Assembly (NCBI GenBank): GCA_028819435.1
Contig: JAPPLK010000003.1
Coordinates: 21,110 to 85,109, forward strand
Direction of reading: 5' to 3'
DNA length: 64,000 bases
Source of the DNA: Nitrospira sp.
GTDB taxonomy: Bacteria > Nitrospirota > Nitrospiria > Nitrospirales > UBA8639
Shown: positions 52,556 through 62,835 of the stretch, piece after piece
Numbering within the stretch: position 1 is the first letter of the stretch
Layout: the number at the start of each line of letters is the position of its first letter
Position numbers and translations under genes: made by a program
The notes under the pieces: model-generated
Databases searched by the model: none
Told to the model about the DNA's origin: nothing
What the model saw: the letters and a program-made list of their open reading frames with translations, nothing else

Positions 52556-54268
52556 ATGGCAAAAGTTGAAGCTACCGTTGAAGAGTTAGTGTGTATGATT
52601 GAGCGCGGTGAGTTGCGCCTACCTGAGATGCAGCGCCGCTACGTCTGGCGCTCGACTCGCGTGCGGGACCTGCTCGATTCGCTTTACCGTGGCTACCCCT
52701 CGGGCGCTATCCTGTTATGGGAAACAGATGAGAAGGAAGTACCGCTTCAGGATATGGCTGTCAAGCAGAGCGACAATCCTTATGCGAGTACTAGATTACT
52801 GCTTGACGGCCAGCAGCGTCTTACTTCGTTGGCTGCGGTCATTCGCGGCAAATTGGTCACCGTAGGTGGTCGCAAACGGCCTATTGAGTTACTTTTCAAT
52901 CTGGAACACCCAGATGAATTGTCAGTTGTTACTGAAGTTTACGAAGGTGGCTCTGACGACGAGAACGGGGACGAAGGGATTGAAGACGAGGCCGATTCTA
53001 CCGAAGACGAACTACAGGAGCGTTTCAACCGCATGACCTTCGTGGTGGCGACGAAGAAACTTGCTCGATTGCCGCACTGGGTTAATGTAAGCGAAGTCTT
53101 CAAAGAAGATAACGATGCGCTATTCCTCAAACAGGCTGGTGTGGAGACCCTAGAGGACCCCAACTACAAGCGTTACGCTGATAGGCTGGCTCGCCTGCGC
53201 GCCATCCGCAAATATTCCTACCGCATGGATGTGCTGGAACGCTCGCTCTCCTACGACGAAGTCACCGAAATTTTTGTACGGGTGAATTCACTTGGCGCGA
53301 AACTGCGAAGTTCAGACTTGGCCTTGGCACAAATCACCGCCAAATGGCGGAACTCCTTGAAAGACTTTCAGACATTTCAACAGGATTGCAATCGGACGGG
53401 CTTTGCTCTCGATTTGGGAAGCGTTCATCTACGAAGCTTGGTGGCCTTCGCCACTGGGCAGTCTCGCTTTCTCACTGTCGGTGGCTTAAGCCTTGATGCT
53501 CTGCAAGTTGGCTGGAAAGAGAGTCGCCGCGGTATGGAATTTGCTTTGAACTTCATGCGCAGCAACGCGAAGATCGAGAGTCCAGCGTTACTTGCTTCTC
53601 CCTTCATCCTAATCACAGTGGCCTACTATGGGCACAAACGCGACTATTCCCTATCGCCTGACGAGTCGGAGCAACTCCGCCGTTGGGTACTTTTGGTCAA
53701 TGCCAAAGGCCGATATTCTCGAGGGTCCAGTGAGACCATCTTGGATCAGGATCTTGCCATTCTACGTGAGGGCAAAGGCACAAACGAACTCACGGAACGT
53801 CTGCGCCAACAGGTGGGCAACCTACAGGTCACACCACAGGAGTTGGAGGGTCGCAACCAACGTAGCGCACTCTTTAAGACAATGTTTCTTGCTTTTCGTG
53901 CCGCTGGAGCGAAAGACTGGCGCTCTAACTTGGCTATCGCAATTAATCACAAGGGCACCCAACACAAACTTCAATTCCACCACATTTTTCCCAAAGCGGT
54001 GCTTAAGGGAATTTATTCTGTTCGTGAGGCGGATGACATTGCCAACCTCTGCTTCATATCTGGTAAAACCAATCAACAGATTAAAGACAAGTCACCGCAG
54101 ACCTACTTCCCCGACCTGATCAAGAAGGTAGGGACCGAACCGTTCATGGCACAGTGCATTCCAACGGATACAAATCTTCTCGATCCGGAAGCATATAAGG
54201 CATTCCTGGTCGAGCGTCGGAAACAGATAGCAATACGACTAAATGAGTTTTTGCAGGATGCGCATTGA
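52556..54268 (+). CDS. single-chain GmrSD-type nuclease (DUF262 plus HNH DUF1524 domains)
   Basis: A 570-residue protein. The N-terminal DUF262 domain has the ParB/Srx-like DGQQRL motif (residues 84-89) and RLPEMQRRYVW; the C-terminal part has an HNH-type motif around His475-His476 (QFHHIFPK) with NLCFISGKTNQQIKDKSP. This layout matches type IV modification-dependent systems of the GmrSD group, which attack DNA carrying modified (for example glucosylated) cytosine, and also BrxU-like nucleases. No partner genes are adjacent. Base composition is lower in GC and the codons differ from neighbours, as expected for an acquired defence gene. Confidence 0.85.
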   Translation: MAKVEATVEELVCMIERGELRLPEMQRRYVWRSTRVRDLLDSLYRGYPSGAILLWETDEKEVPLQDMAVKQSDNPYASTRLLLDGQQRLTSLAAVIRGKLVTVGGRKRPIELLFNLEHPDELSVVTEVYEGGSDDENGDEGIEDEADSTEDELQERFNRMTFVVATKKLARLPHWVNVSEVFKEDNDALFLKQAGVETLEDPNYKRYADRLARLRAIRKYSYRMDVLERSLSYDEVTEIFVRVNSLGAKLRSSDLALAQITAKWRNSLKDFQTFQQDCNRTGFALDLGSVHLRSLVAFATGQSRFLTVGGLSLDALQVGWKESRRGMEFALNFMRSNAKIESPALLASPFILITVAYYGHKRDYSLSPDESEQLRRWVLLVNAKGRYSRGSSETILDQDLAILREGKGTNELTERLRQQVGNLQVTPQELEGRNQRSALFKTMFLAFRAAGAKDWRSNLAIAINHKGTQHKLQFHHIFPKAVLKGIYSVREADDIANLCFISGKTNQQIKDKSPQTYFPDLIKKVGTEPFMAQCIPTDTNLLDPEAYKAFLVERRKQIAIRLNEFLQDAH

Positions 54269-54343
54269 TGATTTATGGCGAGTCGGGCGATGGTCTCGAT
54301 AGAATCTAGCACGACGTGGGGCGTATCGGTGAGGAAGGCAATT

Positions 54344-54607
54344 CTATAACAGCTTGATCAGAGCGACAATTAGCCCGCCCTGAGCAATCAGGGCACCAAA
54401 CATCCATTTCAGCAGGTCGGCCCTGAGGGCTTCAATATCGGCTTTGGTGGCTTGTCGCAGGGCTTCAACATCGGTTTTGGTGGCCAGATTGCTATTGAGC
54501 AGATTGATCTGCTCGACGGCAAGGGCCTCGGCCTGCTCTTCGGTAAAGCCCTTCTCTGTCAGGTGTTTGACGAATCTATGGGTGTCGAACGCAATGGCGT
54601 CACTCAT
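54344..54607 (-). CDS. small coiled-coil membrane protein (DUF1640-like)
   Basis: An 87-residue protein. The N-terminal region (FDTHRFVKHLTEKGFTEEQA) and the central heptad region (LATKTDVEALRQATKADIEALRADL) form a coiled coil. It ends in one membrane helix (KWMFGALIAQGGLIVALIKLL). This layout matches the DUF1640/CCDC90 family, named for mitochondrial proteins with a bacterial branch of unknown function. It is encoded convergently to the GmrSD-type gene. Confidence 0.75.
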   Translation of the reverse strand: MSDAIAFDTHRFVKHLTEKGFTEEQAEALAVEQINLLNSNLATKTDVEALRQATKADIEALRADLLKWMFGALIAQGGLIVALIKLL

Positions 54608-54697
54608 GAGGGGATTCTAAGTGGATCATGTCACCTTATGCAACTTGCCGGTAGTGTCTCAGTTTGAAATTCCCTTTTCGACGTCATGTCCTTTTTT

Positions 54698-54731
54698 GTC
54701 ATCCTTGTATGTGTTCAGTCATTCGTTGACA
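54698..54731 (-). repeat. 34-bp repeat motif, copy 1
   Basis: The complement reads tgtcaacgaatgactgaaca then catacaaggatgac. It matches copies at 54919-54952 and 61406-61439 with a few mismatches. Confidence 0.65.
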
Positions 54732-54763
54732 GAATAGTCAGCCTGAACAGGGAGATCAGGTTC

Positions 54764-54906
54764 TTTTCCTCCCCTTTGTAAGGGGAGGTGAAGGTGGGGT
54801 AGAGGCATAGCCCCAATGAGCGCGAACACTAACGATCACACGCATTCCGCCTACTCCGGATCTAGCGCTACCTCCCCTCACCCCTCCTTACAAAGGAGGG
54901 GAAGGA
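54764..54906. repeat. paired palindromic repeat, family B
   Basis: Left arm around cccctttgtaaggggagg, right arm around ctccttacaaaggagggg. It is the longest of the three full pairs and lies inside the nested palindromic element. Confidence 0.75.
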
Positions 54907-54918
54907 AAAAGCAGAAAC

Positions 54919-54952
54919 TGTCAACGAATTAGTGATCACATCCAGGGATGAC
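54919..54952 (+). repeat. 34-bp repeat motif, copy 2
   Basis: Reads tgtcaacgaattagtgatca then catccagggatgac; an inverted mate of copy 1 and a direct match of the copy at 61406. Confidence 0.6.
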
Positions 54953-55273
54953 AGAAAAGAGGTCCCGTCTCGGAGGGAAAGAGCAGAATTCAAACCGAGA
55001 CAGTACCCAAAGCAAGACCACCTGCTTCCGGATCCGAATCATAGGGACCGGCAGGCCGTATCGAGCAAATTTTTCTATAAAATTTTACTTTGCAGGTAAC
55101 AAATTGTATGAAAAATGGAGTTATATGGGACATTTCCGGATCATTATTTACCGTCGATTTTTTTGGAAAATCTTGGTAAGCTGGTTGTGCATTTTTTCTC
55201 ACCGGTTTTTGTTCATCGACAATTTTGTGGTTTCTCCCATAATGACTCGGTCGTAGGGGTGTATATTTTCTAA

Positions 55274-56755
<1,482 letters not shown>

Positions 56756-56788
56756 GTGAGACAGGACCCAATTTCGACAACCTCATCT

Positions 56789-58342
56789 ATGGCGTCCTGT
56801 CACGATACCATCATCGTTCTTGATTTCGGGTCACAATACACCCAACTGATTGCTCGCCGGATTCGAGAGTCCCACGTTCACTCTGTTATCCTTCCCTCTT
56901 CCGCTTCCCTGGAAACGATTCAAGCCAATCGCCCCAAGGGCATCATTCTGTCCGGAGGACCCGCCAGCGTGACGAACGTCGGCCGGCCGGAATGGTCAAC
57001 AGCGATTATGAAGGAAGGAGTGCCGATTCTCGGCATTTGCTACGGTATGCAATTGATGGCGCAATCCATGGGCGGGCGAGTCGGCCGGGCGAAACACAGG
57101 GAATTCGGTCGCGCCGGGTTGCTGGTTCAGGATGGCTCAGATTTGTTTAAAGGGCTGGCCGTCAAAAGTCCCTTTTCGGTCTGGATGTCGCACGGAGACC
57201 GGATTGAAACGTTGCCCCTTGGGTTCAAGGCCATTGCGAGGACGGCGAATTCTCCCATTGCCGCGATGAAGTTGGTCAACAGGCAACGTCGTTTCTACGG
57301 TCTGCAATTTCACCCCGAAGTCGCCCATACGACGCATGGCTCACGCATCCTCAAAAACTTCGTCCGTCATATTTGCGGGGCGAGACCGACCTGGACCATG
57401 GGGTCGTTTTTGCACGATTCCATTGATCAAATCCGTGAACAAGTGGGTAAGGGAAAGGTGCTCTGTGCCCTGAGCGGAGGCGTCGATAGCACCGTGGCGG
57501 CGGCCATGACTCATCGGGCGGTCGGGAAGCAGTTGACCTGTGTATTTATCGATAATGGCGTGATGCGGAAACAGGAAGCCAAGCAGCTCAAGCAGGTGTT
57601 CAGGGCATTTCATTTCAATTGCCGCATGGTCGATGCCTCCGAAGAATTTTTGCGAGCGTTGGGCGGAACGACTGATCCCGAAAAGAAACGCAAGATCATC
57701 GGGCGTCAATTCATCAAGGCGTTCGAGCGCGAAGCGCGAAACATCGGCAACGTGCGTTACCTGGTTCAGGGCACACTCTATCCCGACGTGATTGAAAGTG
57801 TCAGCCACAAGGGGCCATCCGCGACGATCAAGTCGCATCATAACGTCGGGGGGCTTCCCGCGCGGATGAAACTCCGCTTGGCCGAACCGCTCCGGGAACT
57901 GTTCAAGGATGAAGTCCGACTGCTGGGCAAGGAGCTGGGCCTGCCGAATGATGTCGTTTACCGGCATCCTTTTCCAGGTCCGGGTTTGGCCATTCGTATT
58001 CTTGGCGCCGTGACGCCGGCTCGCTTGGCCATGCTCCGTGAAGCGGACGCCGTGTTTATCTACGAATTAAAGGCGCAGGGCCTGTACGGGAAGACGTGGC
58101 AGGCGTTTGCCGTGTTGCTGCCCGTTCGCACCGTGGGGGTGATGGGAGATCAACGGACGTACGAACACGTCATCGGGTTGCGAGCCGTGACCAGCGTGGA
58201 CGGCATGACCGCGGATTGGGCCCCGTTGCCGCAGTCCTTTCTGGCGCACGTGGCGAACCGGATCATTAACGAAGTGCCGGGAGTGAACCGCGTCGTGTAC
58301 GATATCAGTTCCAAACCTCCGAGTACGATTGAATGGGAATAG
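56789..58342 (+). CDS. guaA: GMP synthase (glutamine-hydrolysing)
   Basis: Amidates XMP to GMP. The N-terminal glutamine amidotransferase has [20 protein letters not shown], the catalytic Cys in [11 protein letters not shown] and the His in FHPEVAHT. The ATP pyrophosphatase domain has the P-loop [10 protein letters not shown], and the C-terminus ends [13 protein letters not shown], typical of GuaA. The start is placed at ATG 56789 ([12 protein letters not shown]); GTG 56756, directly after the guaB stop, is an alternative. Neither has a strong ribosome-binding site. Confidence 0.96.
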   Translation: MASCHDTIIVLDFGSQYTQLIARRIRESHVHSVILPSSASLETIQANRPKGIILSGGPASVTNVGRPEWSTAIMKEGVPILGICYGMQLMAQSMGGRVGRAKHREFGRAGLLVQDGSDLFKGLAVKSPFSVWMSHGDRIETLPLGFKAIARTANSPIAAMKLVNRQRRFYGLQFHPEVAHTTHGSRILKNFVRHICGARPTWTMGSFLHDSIDQIREQVGKGKVLCALSGGVDSTVAAAMTHRAVGKQLTCVFIDNGVMRKQEAKQLKQVFRAFHFNCRMVDASEEFLRALGGTTDPEKKRKIIGRQFIKAFEREARNIGNVRYLVQGTLYPDVIESVSHKGPSATIKSHHNVGGLPARMKLRLAEPLRELFKDEVRLLGKELGLPNDVVYRHPFPGPGLAIRILGAVTPARLAMLREADAVFIYELKAQGLYGKTWQAFAVLLPVRTVGVMGDQRTYEHVIGLRAVTSVDGMTADWAPLPQSFLAHVANRIINEVPGVNRVVYDISSKPPSTIEWE

Positions 58343-58387
58343 CCGACGACACCCCGAATTGGTCATTGGTATGAATAGCCTGAAGCC

Positions 58388-58483
58388 GTCATTCCTGCGG
58401 AAGCAGGAATCCAGTGTTTTTCTCTTCACGAACGAAGGAAAAGCAAAGACCCTGGATTCCCGATTACAAACGTCGGGAATGAC
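58388..58483. repeat. pair of family C palindromes (58388-58414 and 58452-58483)
   Basis: The first reads cattcctgcggaagcaggaa then tccagtg; the second ctggattcccgattacaaac then gtcgggaatgac. The same two-copy layout, in the same orientation and at similar spacing, is seen after aspS (61295-61322 and 61356-61387). A REP/BIME-like arrangement. Confidence 0.7.
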
Positions 58484-58555
58484 GGATTGGAGAGAGACGT
58501 CTATTTTTCATCTCTTGGGGTGCAGGCGGCCAACCTGCATGAGAGATTGAAATCC

Positions 58556-59497
58556 ATGATGGTTCGATTGCAAAAAATCATTGCCGCCAGTGGAGTGGCT
58601 TCCCGGCGCGCGGCTGAAACCATGATCCGGGAGGGGCACGTTACAGTGAACGGTCAAGTCGTGCGCGTGCTTGGCACGTGTATCGATCCATCGAAAGACC
58701 ACGTGAAGATCGATGGTCGTCACGTGCAACCGGCCGAGCCTGAAGTGTTCGTTCTCTTGCATAAGCCGACCGGGTACGTCACCACGATGGATGACCCGCA
58801 AGGCCGGCCCACGGTTGCGGATCTGGTGCCGAAGGTGAAGGTGCGGGTGTTTCCGGTCGGCCGGCTGGACTATGACACCGAAGGATTGTTGCTATTGACG
58901 AATAACGGAAAGGTGGCGCAGGCCTGCGTTCATCCCCGTTATCACGTGCCGAAGACGTATCTGGTTAAAGTGTCGGGCGTGTGTACGGATGAGGAAATCC
59001 GAAACATCGAGGACGGTGTGGCTTTGGATGACGGGATAACCGCTCCGGCCACCGTCAGAAAAGCCGGAAAAGCCAAGGTCAATTCATGGCTGGAACTCAC
59101 GATTTACGAAGGCAGAAAACATCAGATCAAGCGCATGCTCGAAGCCTTGGGGCATCGCGTTGTGCGTATCAAGCGTATTCGTTTCGGCCCGATCGAGTTG
59201 GGAGATCTGCCCGTGGGTGCTTCCCGGTTTGCTACCGATGCCGAAGCCAATGCCCTGCGGGCAGTGGTGCATCGAACGGCCGGGGGCCGAAGCATGCGTG
59301 GATCGGTGAAGTCGTCAGACTTGCAAAGTTCGAGACCTGCTAGAGATACTGTGCCGCCGCGCGTGCGTCAGACGAATGTTCCGGAAAAAAGGAATTCGAG
59401 CGGCGCTGGCCGCAACGTGCGTCCGGCTTCGGGCAATGCCCGGTCACAAGGGCGCGTGGTGAAAAGCAGAGGTCGCACGCGGACTCGAAAAGGGTGA
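58556..59497 (+). CDS. rluB: 23S rRNA pseudouridine synthase RluB-like
   Basis: A 313-residue pseudouridine synthase of the RsuA/RluB/E/F group. The N-terminal S4 domain reads RLQKIIAASGVASRRAAETMIREGHVTVNG. The catalytic Asp is in GRLDYDTEGLLLLTNNG. The C-terminal 65 residues are basic and disordered (GRVVKSRGRTRTRKG), as in RluB. Start at ATG 58556; ATG 58559 is adjacent. The stop overlaps aspS by 4 nt. The choice of RluB over RluE or RluF rests on the S4 domain and the tail. Confidence 0.88.
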   Translation: MMVRLQKIIAASGVASRRAAETMIREGHVTVNGQVVRVLGTCIDPSKDHVKIDGRHVQPAEPEVFVLLHKPTGYVTTMDDPQGRPTVADLVPKVKVRVFPVGRLDYDTEGLLLLTNNGKVAQACVHPRYHVPKTYLVKVSGVCTDEEIRNIEDGVALDDGITAPATVRKAGKAKVNSWLELTIYEGRKHQIKRMLEALGHRVVRIKRIRFGPIELGDLPVGASRFATDAEANALRAVVHRTAGGRSMRGSVKSSDLQSSRPARDTVPPRVRQTNVPEKRNSSGAGRNVRPASGNARSQGRVVKSRGRTRTRKG

Positions 59498-61266
59498 GCA
59501 ACACTGTGAAGCGTACACACCATTGTGGAGAACTGAAGCGTGACCATGATGGCCAAACCGTCACGTTGATGGGATGGGTGCATGGCCGGCGTGATCATGG
59601 GGGCGTGTTGTTTATCGACGTGCGTGACCGGTTCGGTGTGACGCAACTCGTGTTTGACGTGGAGGCCGATCAGTCTATTCATGAGCGGGCCAATGAACTC
59701 CGCAACGAATTTGTGATTGCCGCTACGGGACAGGTGCGGCTGAGGCCCGAGGAGTCGGTGAACCCGCAGATCACGACCGGGGAAATCGAAATTCGCGTTG
59801 ACGCATTGGATGTGTTGAATCGCGCCAATACCCCACCCTTTTTAATCGAAGATGACAGCCAGGCCACGGAAGCCCTGCGGTTGAAACATCGCTATCTGGA
59901 TTTACGCCGGCCGCCCATGCAGCGCTTGCTCACCTTGCGTCATGACGTGACCTACCTGACGAGGCAGTTTCTCCATGAACGCCGGTTTCTGGAAATCGAA
60001 ACCCCGATCCTCACGAAGAGTACCCCCGAAGGGGCCAGGGACTACCTAGTGCCGAGCCGCGTCAATCAGGGGTCATTTTTTGCCTTGCCGCAATCACCGC
60101 AATTATTCAAACAGATCCTGATGGTCGGCGGTGCCGACCGGTACTTTCAGATCGCCCGTTGCTTCCGCGACGAAGATCTGCGGCTTGACCGGCAACCTGA
60201 GTTCACGCAGATCGACCTTGAGATGTCGTTCGTGGAACGCGACGACGTCATGAACCTGACGGAAGAGATGCTGCGACTCGTGTGCAAGGACGCGGCGGGT
60301 GTTTCGTTGCCGTCTCCGTTCTCGCGTTTGACCTATCAGGAAGCCCTGTCGCGGTATGGGACTGACAAACCCGATCTCCGGTTCGGGTTGGAACTTCACG
60401 ATCTGAATGAGGTTGCCAAACAGGTCGAGTTCAAAGTGTTCAGAGAAACGGTGGAACAAGGCGGGCAGGTTTCCGGGCTCGTGGTCAAAGGCGGCGCGGA
60501 CATCGCGCGCAACCAGATCGACAAGCTCATCGACGTCGCCAAGGGGTTTGGGGCCAAGGGTTTGGCCTGGGTCAAAATCATTGAAGGGTGGCAGTTTGAG
60601 TCGGCCATTGCCAAATTTCTCGATGCGGGATTGTTTCAGTCTGCGCTGCCGGATGCCGGTCCCGGCGACCTCCTGCTTTTTGTCGCAGACAAGCCCAGCG
60701 TTACGTATGACGTGTTGGGCCGGCTTCGCGTCTACCTTGGCGTTGAATTGGAATTGATCGATCACGACAAATGGGAGCCGGTCTGGGTGACGGATTTTCC
60801 CATGTTCGAATACGATCCAGCGGAACAACGGTACGTGGCGCTGCATCACCCCTTCACGTCGCCTCGTATGGATGATCTTCCCAACTTGGATTCCGACCCG
60901 TTGCACGTTCACGCCCAAGCCTATGATGTGGTCCTCAACGGGTTCGAAATCGGCGGGGGCAGCATTCGTATCCACCGGAGTGAGTTGCAGCAAAACGTGT
61001 TCAACCTGTTGGGAATTTCCAAGGAAGCCGCTCAGGAGAAGTTCGGGTTTTTGCTGGACGCGCTGGAGTATGGCGCCCCGCCCCACGGTGGAATTGCCTT
61101 GGGCCTGGACCGTCTGGTCATGCTGCTCGGCAAGGCCGAGTCCATTCGAGAAGTCATTCCCTTCCCCAAGACGCAAAAAGTCCAATGCCTGATGACCGAA
61201 GCCCCCTCAGACGTCGGGCAACCCCAACTCAAAGAACTCGGCATCAAACTCGACCTTGAGATCTAA
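59494..61266 (+). CDS. aspS: aspartyl-tRNA synthetase
   Basis: A 590-residue class II synthetase of bacterial type. The anticodon-binding OB fold begins VKRTHHCGELKRDHDGQTVTLMGWVHGRRDHGG. The catalytic motifs are FLEIETPILTKSTPEGARDYL (motif 1), RCFRDEDLRLDRQPEFTQIDLEMS (motif 2) and GIALGLDRLVMLL (motif 3), with the bacterial GAD insertion between. GTG start, overlapping rluB. Whether it also charges tRNA-Asn was not judged. Confidence 0.96.
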   Translation: MSNTVKRTHHCGELKRDHDGQTVTLMGWVHGRRDHGGVLFIDVRDRFGVTQLVFDVEADQSIHERANELRNEFVIAATGQVRLRPEESVNPQITTGEIEIRVDALDVLNRANTPPFLIEDDSQATEALRLKHRYLDLRRPPMQRLLTLRHDVTYLTRQFLHERRFLEIETPILTKSTPEGARDYLVPSRVNQGSFFALPQSPQLFKQILMVGGADRYFQIARCFRDEDLRLDRQPEFTQIDLEMSFVERDDVMNLTEEMLRLVCKDAAGVSLPSPFSRLTYQEALSRYGTDKPDLRFGLELHDLNEVAKQVEFKVFRETVEQGGQVSGLVVKGGADIARNQIDKLIDVAKGFGAKGLAWVKIIEGWQFESAIAKFLDAGLFQSALPDAGPGDLLLFVADKPSVTYDVLGRLRVYLGVELELIDHDKWEPVWVTDFPMFEYDPAEQRYVALHHPFTSPRMDDLPNLDSDPLHVHAQAYDVVLNGFEIGGGSIRIHRSELQQNVFNLLGISKEAAQEKFGFLLDALEYGAPPHGGIALGLDRLVMLLGKAESIREVIPFPKTQKVQCLMTEAPSDVGQPQLKELGIKLDLEI

Positions 61267-61294
61267 AGAAGAGCTAGAGAGGGATCTCCTTGCT

Positions 61295-61387
61295 GTCATC
61301 CCCGACCAGATCGGGGATCCAGGGGGGGCTGTTTTCCTTTGTGAAGAGAAGGACACTGGATTCCCGATTAAAAATGTCGGGAATGAC
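61295..61387. repeat. pair of family C palindromes after aspS (61295-61322 and 61356-61387)
   Basis: First: gtcatccccgaccagatcgg then ggatccag. Second: ctggattcccgattaaaaat then gtcgggaatgac. Similar in layout to the pair after guaA. Confidence 0.7.
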
Positions 61388-61405
61388 GAAAGGAGGCAGT
61401 GAATG

Positions 61406-61439
61406 TGTCAACGAATGAGTGAACACATACGGGAATGAC
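61406..61439 (+). repeat. 34-bp repeat motif, copy 3
   Basis: Reads tgtcaacgaatgagtgaaca then catacgggaatgac and matches both copies at 54.7-54.95 kb. It lies inside the broken end of the nuclease gene. Confidence 0.65.
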
Positions 61440-61467
61440 CGATTGGAAATGCGAAGGGCAGGCACCC

Positions 61468-61493
61468 TTCGACAAGCTCAGGGCAGGCTCCGG
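61468..61493. repeat. dispersed repeat, family D, inside the broken nuclease gene
   Basis: Reads cacccttcgacaagctcagg then gcaggc. On the minus strand it is translated as the EPALSLSKG tail of the truncated nuclease. Confidence 0.65.
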
Positions 61494-61909
61494 CCCGCCT
61501 CTACCAGAAGAAATCAGGATCCTGTAGGGGACGGCCCCCGTGCCGTCCTGCTGATACTGCACAAAGTTGGAAATTTGTGTCTGGGCCGTCAGGTATTGCC
61601 ATCGGCCGGGACGCAAGTGTCTTATAGCTGTGAATGCGTCTTTTATAAACTCGCAGGTCAGCTTTTCGAACAGGTTGCCTGCCGTTTGTCCCTTAATGGT
61701 TGCGTTTTTCTTAATGCGGAATTTCAGTGCTGTTGCGATACCATTTGCGATAAGAACGCTGGACTGGCTGCTTCCGTCAGCGAAATTCGGAAATGCTCGC
61801 CCATCTTTTTTGGAAAATCGAACGATTTGTGAGCCGATTTTGTCGTGATAACTTCGCCGTAATTCCGCGAGTGTTTTCATGTCACAAATCAAGAAACAAG
61901 TAGCGATGA

Positions 61910-62764
61910 CTAGATGGGAAGGGCTTGTTGTGCGACGGCATCGAATCGTGTTTTGGAGTGCGTCACGTATTTTTCGTTCAGTTCGATAAGGACGGCTCTG
62001 CGGTTCAATTCGGCGGCCACCAAGCCAGTCGTTCCGGAACCGGAAAACGGGTCAAGAACCAAATTTCCGGGGCGAGTAGCCAGGAGGATGCAGCGCCGTG
62101 CCAATTCTTTTGGAAAAACGGCAGGATGAGGCGTGCCGCTGGAATCGGGTCCCAATAGCCAATAATTCTTGAGATTAGCGCCGGTTTCCTCGCGGACGGC
62201 TTGATTGTCGTAGTAATACTGTTGAGTTTTTGAGAACAGGAAAATATCTTCGGTTGCGTTTGAGGGACGATTTTTGACACTCTCCGGCATAGGGGCTTTC
62301 TTTACCCAAGTAATCTTCGACCGCAGCAACCACCCATCCGCTTGCAGTGCAAATGCCACTCGCCATGGCAACCCCATCAAATCGCGGTCTTTCAGTCCCC
62401 AACAATCAGGCACCGTACAGTTACGTCTTTGAATCAACTTCTTCGTGTTGCCAACTTGTGCATTGGGGCCACAATTTCCGGTTCCGCCGTTGCGAGCGTA
62501 TCCGTCACCGACGTTCAGCCAAAACGTTCCATCATCAGTCAGCACCCTTCGAACTTCGCGGAAAATCCCTACGAGGTTTTCCACGTATTCTTCGGGAGAG
62601 GATTCAGCACCTATTTGCGCCGAATGATCGTAATCTCGCAACCCCCAATATGGCGGAGAAGTGACGCAACATTGAATCGATCGGGCTTCAAGTTGAGAGA
62701 GGATATCCCGATTGTCGCCCAGCGGTATTTCCACGCCATCGCATTCGGGTTTCTTGTGTGTCAT
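61910..62764 (-). CDS. site-specific DNA methyltransferase (amino-methyltransferase, SPPY type)
   Basis: Begins at ATG 62764 (MTHKKPECDGVEIPLG), 284 residues; a TTG at 62794 is an in-frame alternative. The catalytic motif IV reads TSPPYWGLRDY and the AdoMet motif DPFSGSGTTGLVAAELNRRAV lies near the C-terminus, the beta-class order. SPPY is usual for N4-cytosine methyltransferases. Together with the truncated nuclease it is the surviving half of a type II restriction-modification system; methylation should persist without restriction. Codon use is more AT-rich than the neighbours. Confidence 0.88.
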   Translation of the reverse strand: MTHKKPECDGVEIPLGDNRDILSQLEARSIQCCVTSPPYWGLRDYDHSAQIGAESSPEEYVENLVGIFREVRRVLTDDGTFWLNVGDGYARNGGTGNCGPNAQVGNTKKLIQRRNCTVPDCWGLKDRDLMGLPWRVAFALQADGWLLRSKITWVKKAPMPESVKNRPSNATEDIFLFSKTQQYYYDNQAVREETGANLKNYWLLGPDSSGTPHPAVFPKELARRCILLATRPGNLVLDPFSGSGTTGLVAAELNRRAVLIELNEKYVTHSKTRFDAVAQQALPI

Positions 62765-62835
62765 ACGACGTTCCGTCAGCAAATATATTTTCAATCAAAT
62801 CCAGATTCGCCACACGATTGGCGAACAATACGGGC

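Larger units (their letters stand above)
54651..55006. mobile_element. large nested palindromic element, about 356 bp
   Basis: Three inverted-repeat layers share a centre. Outer: gtagtgtctcagtttgaa (54651-54668) with ttcaaaccgagacagtac (54989-55006), 16 of 18 pairing. Middle: a 34-bp motif at 54698-54731 inverted at 54919-54952. Inner: a family B pair at 54764-54906. There is no coding capacity, so it resembles a MITE or stacked repeat insertions. Confidence 0.6.
61368..61880 (-). pseudogene. truncated NgoMIV-family type II restriction endonuclease
   Basis: Begins at ATG 61880 (MKTLAELRRSYHDKIGSQIV). Residues about 25-115 match NgoMIV-type nucleases (FADGSSQSSVLIANGIATAL, the GQTAGNLFEKLTCEFIKDAF segment and RHLRPGRWQY). 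From about residue 130 the frame is made of repeat sequence (EPALSLSKG from family D, then family C/34-bp motif codons), so the true C-terminal half is lost. The homologous region retains one likely acidic residue, but the later Asp and Lys of the PD-(D/E)XK centre are missing. It follows the methyltransferase gene by about 30 nt. Almost certainly inactive. Confidence 0.75.

Noticed and set aside
54948-55256. Open frame of about 100 codons before guaB.
   Set aside because: It overlaps the nested palindromic element, is AT-rich without codon bias and has no ribosome-binding site.
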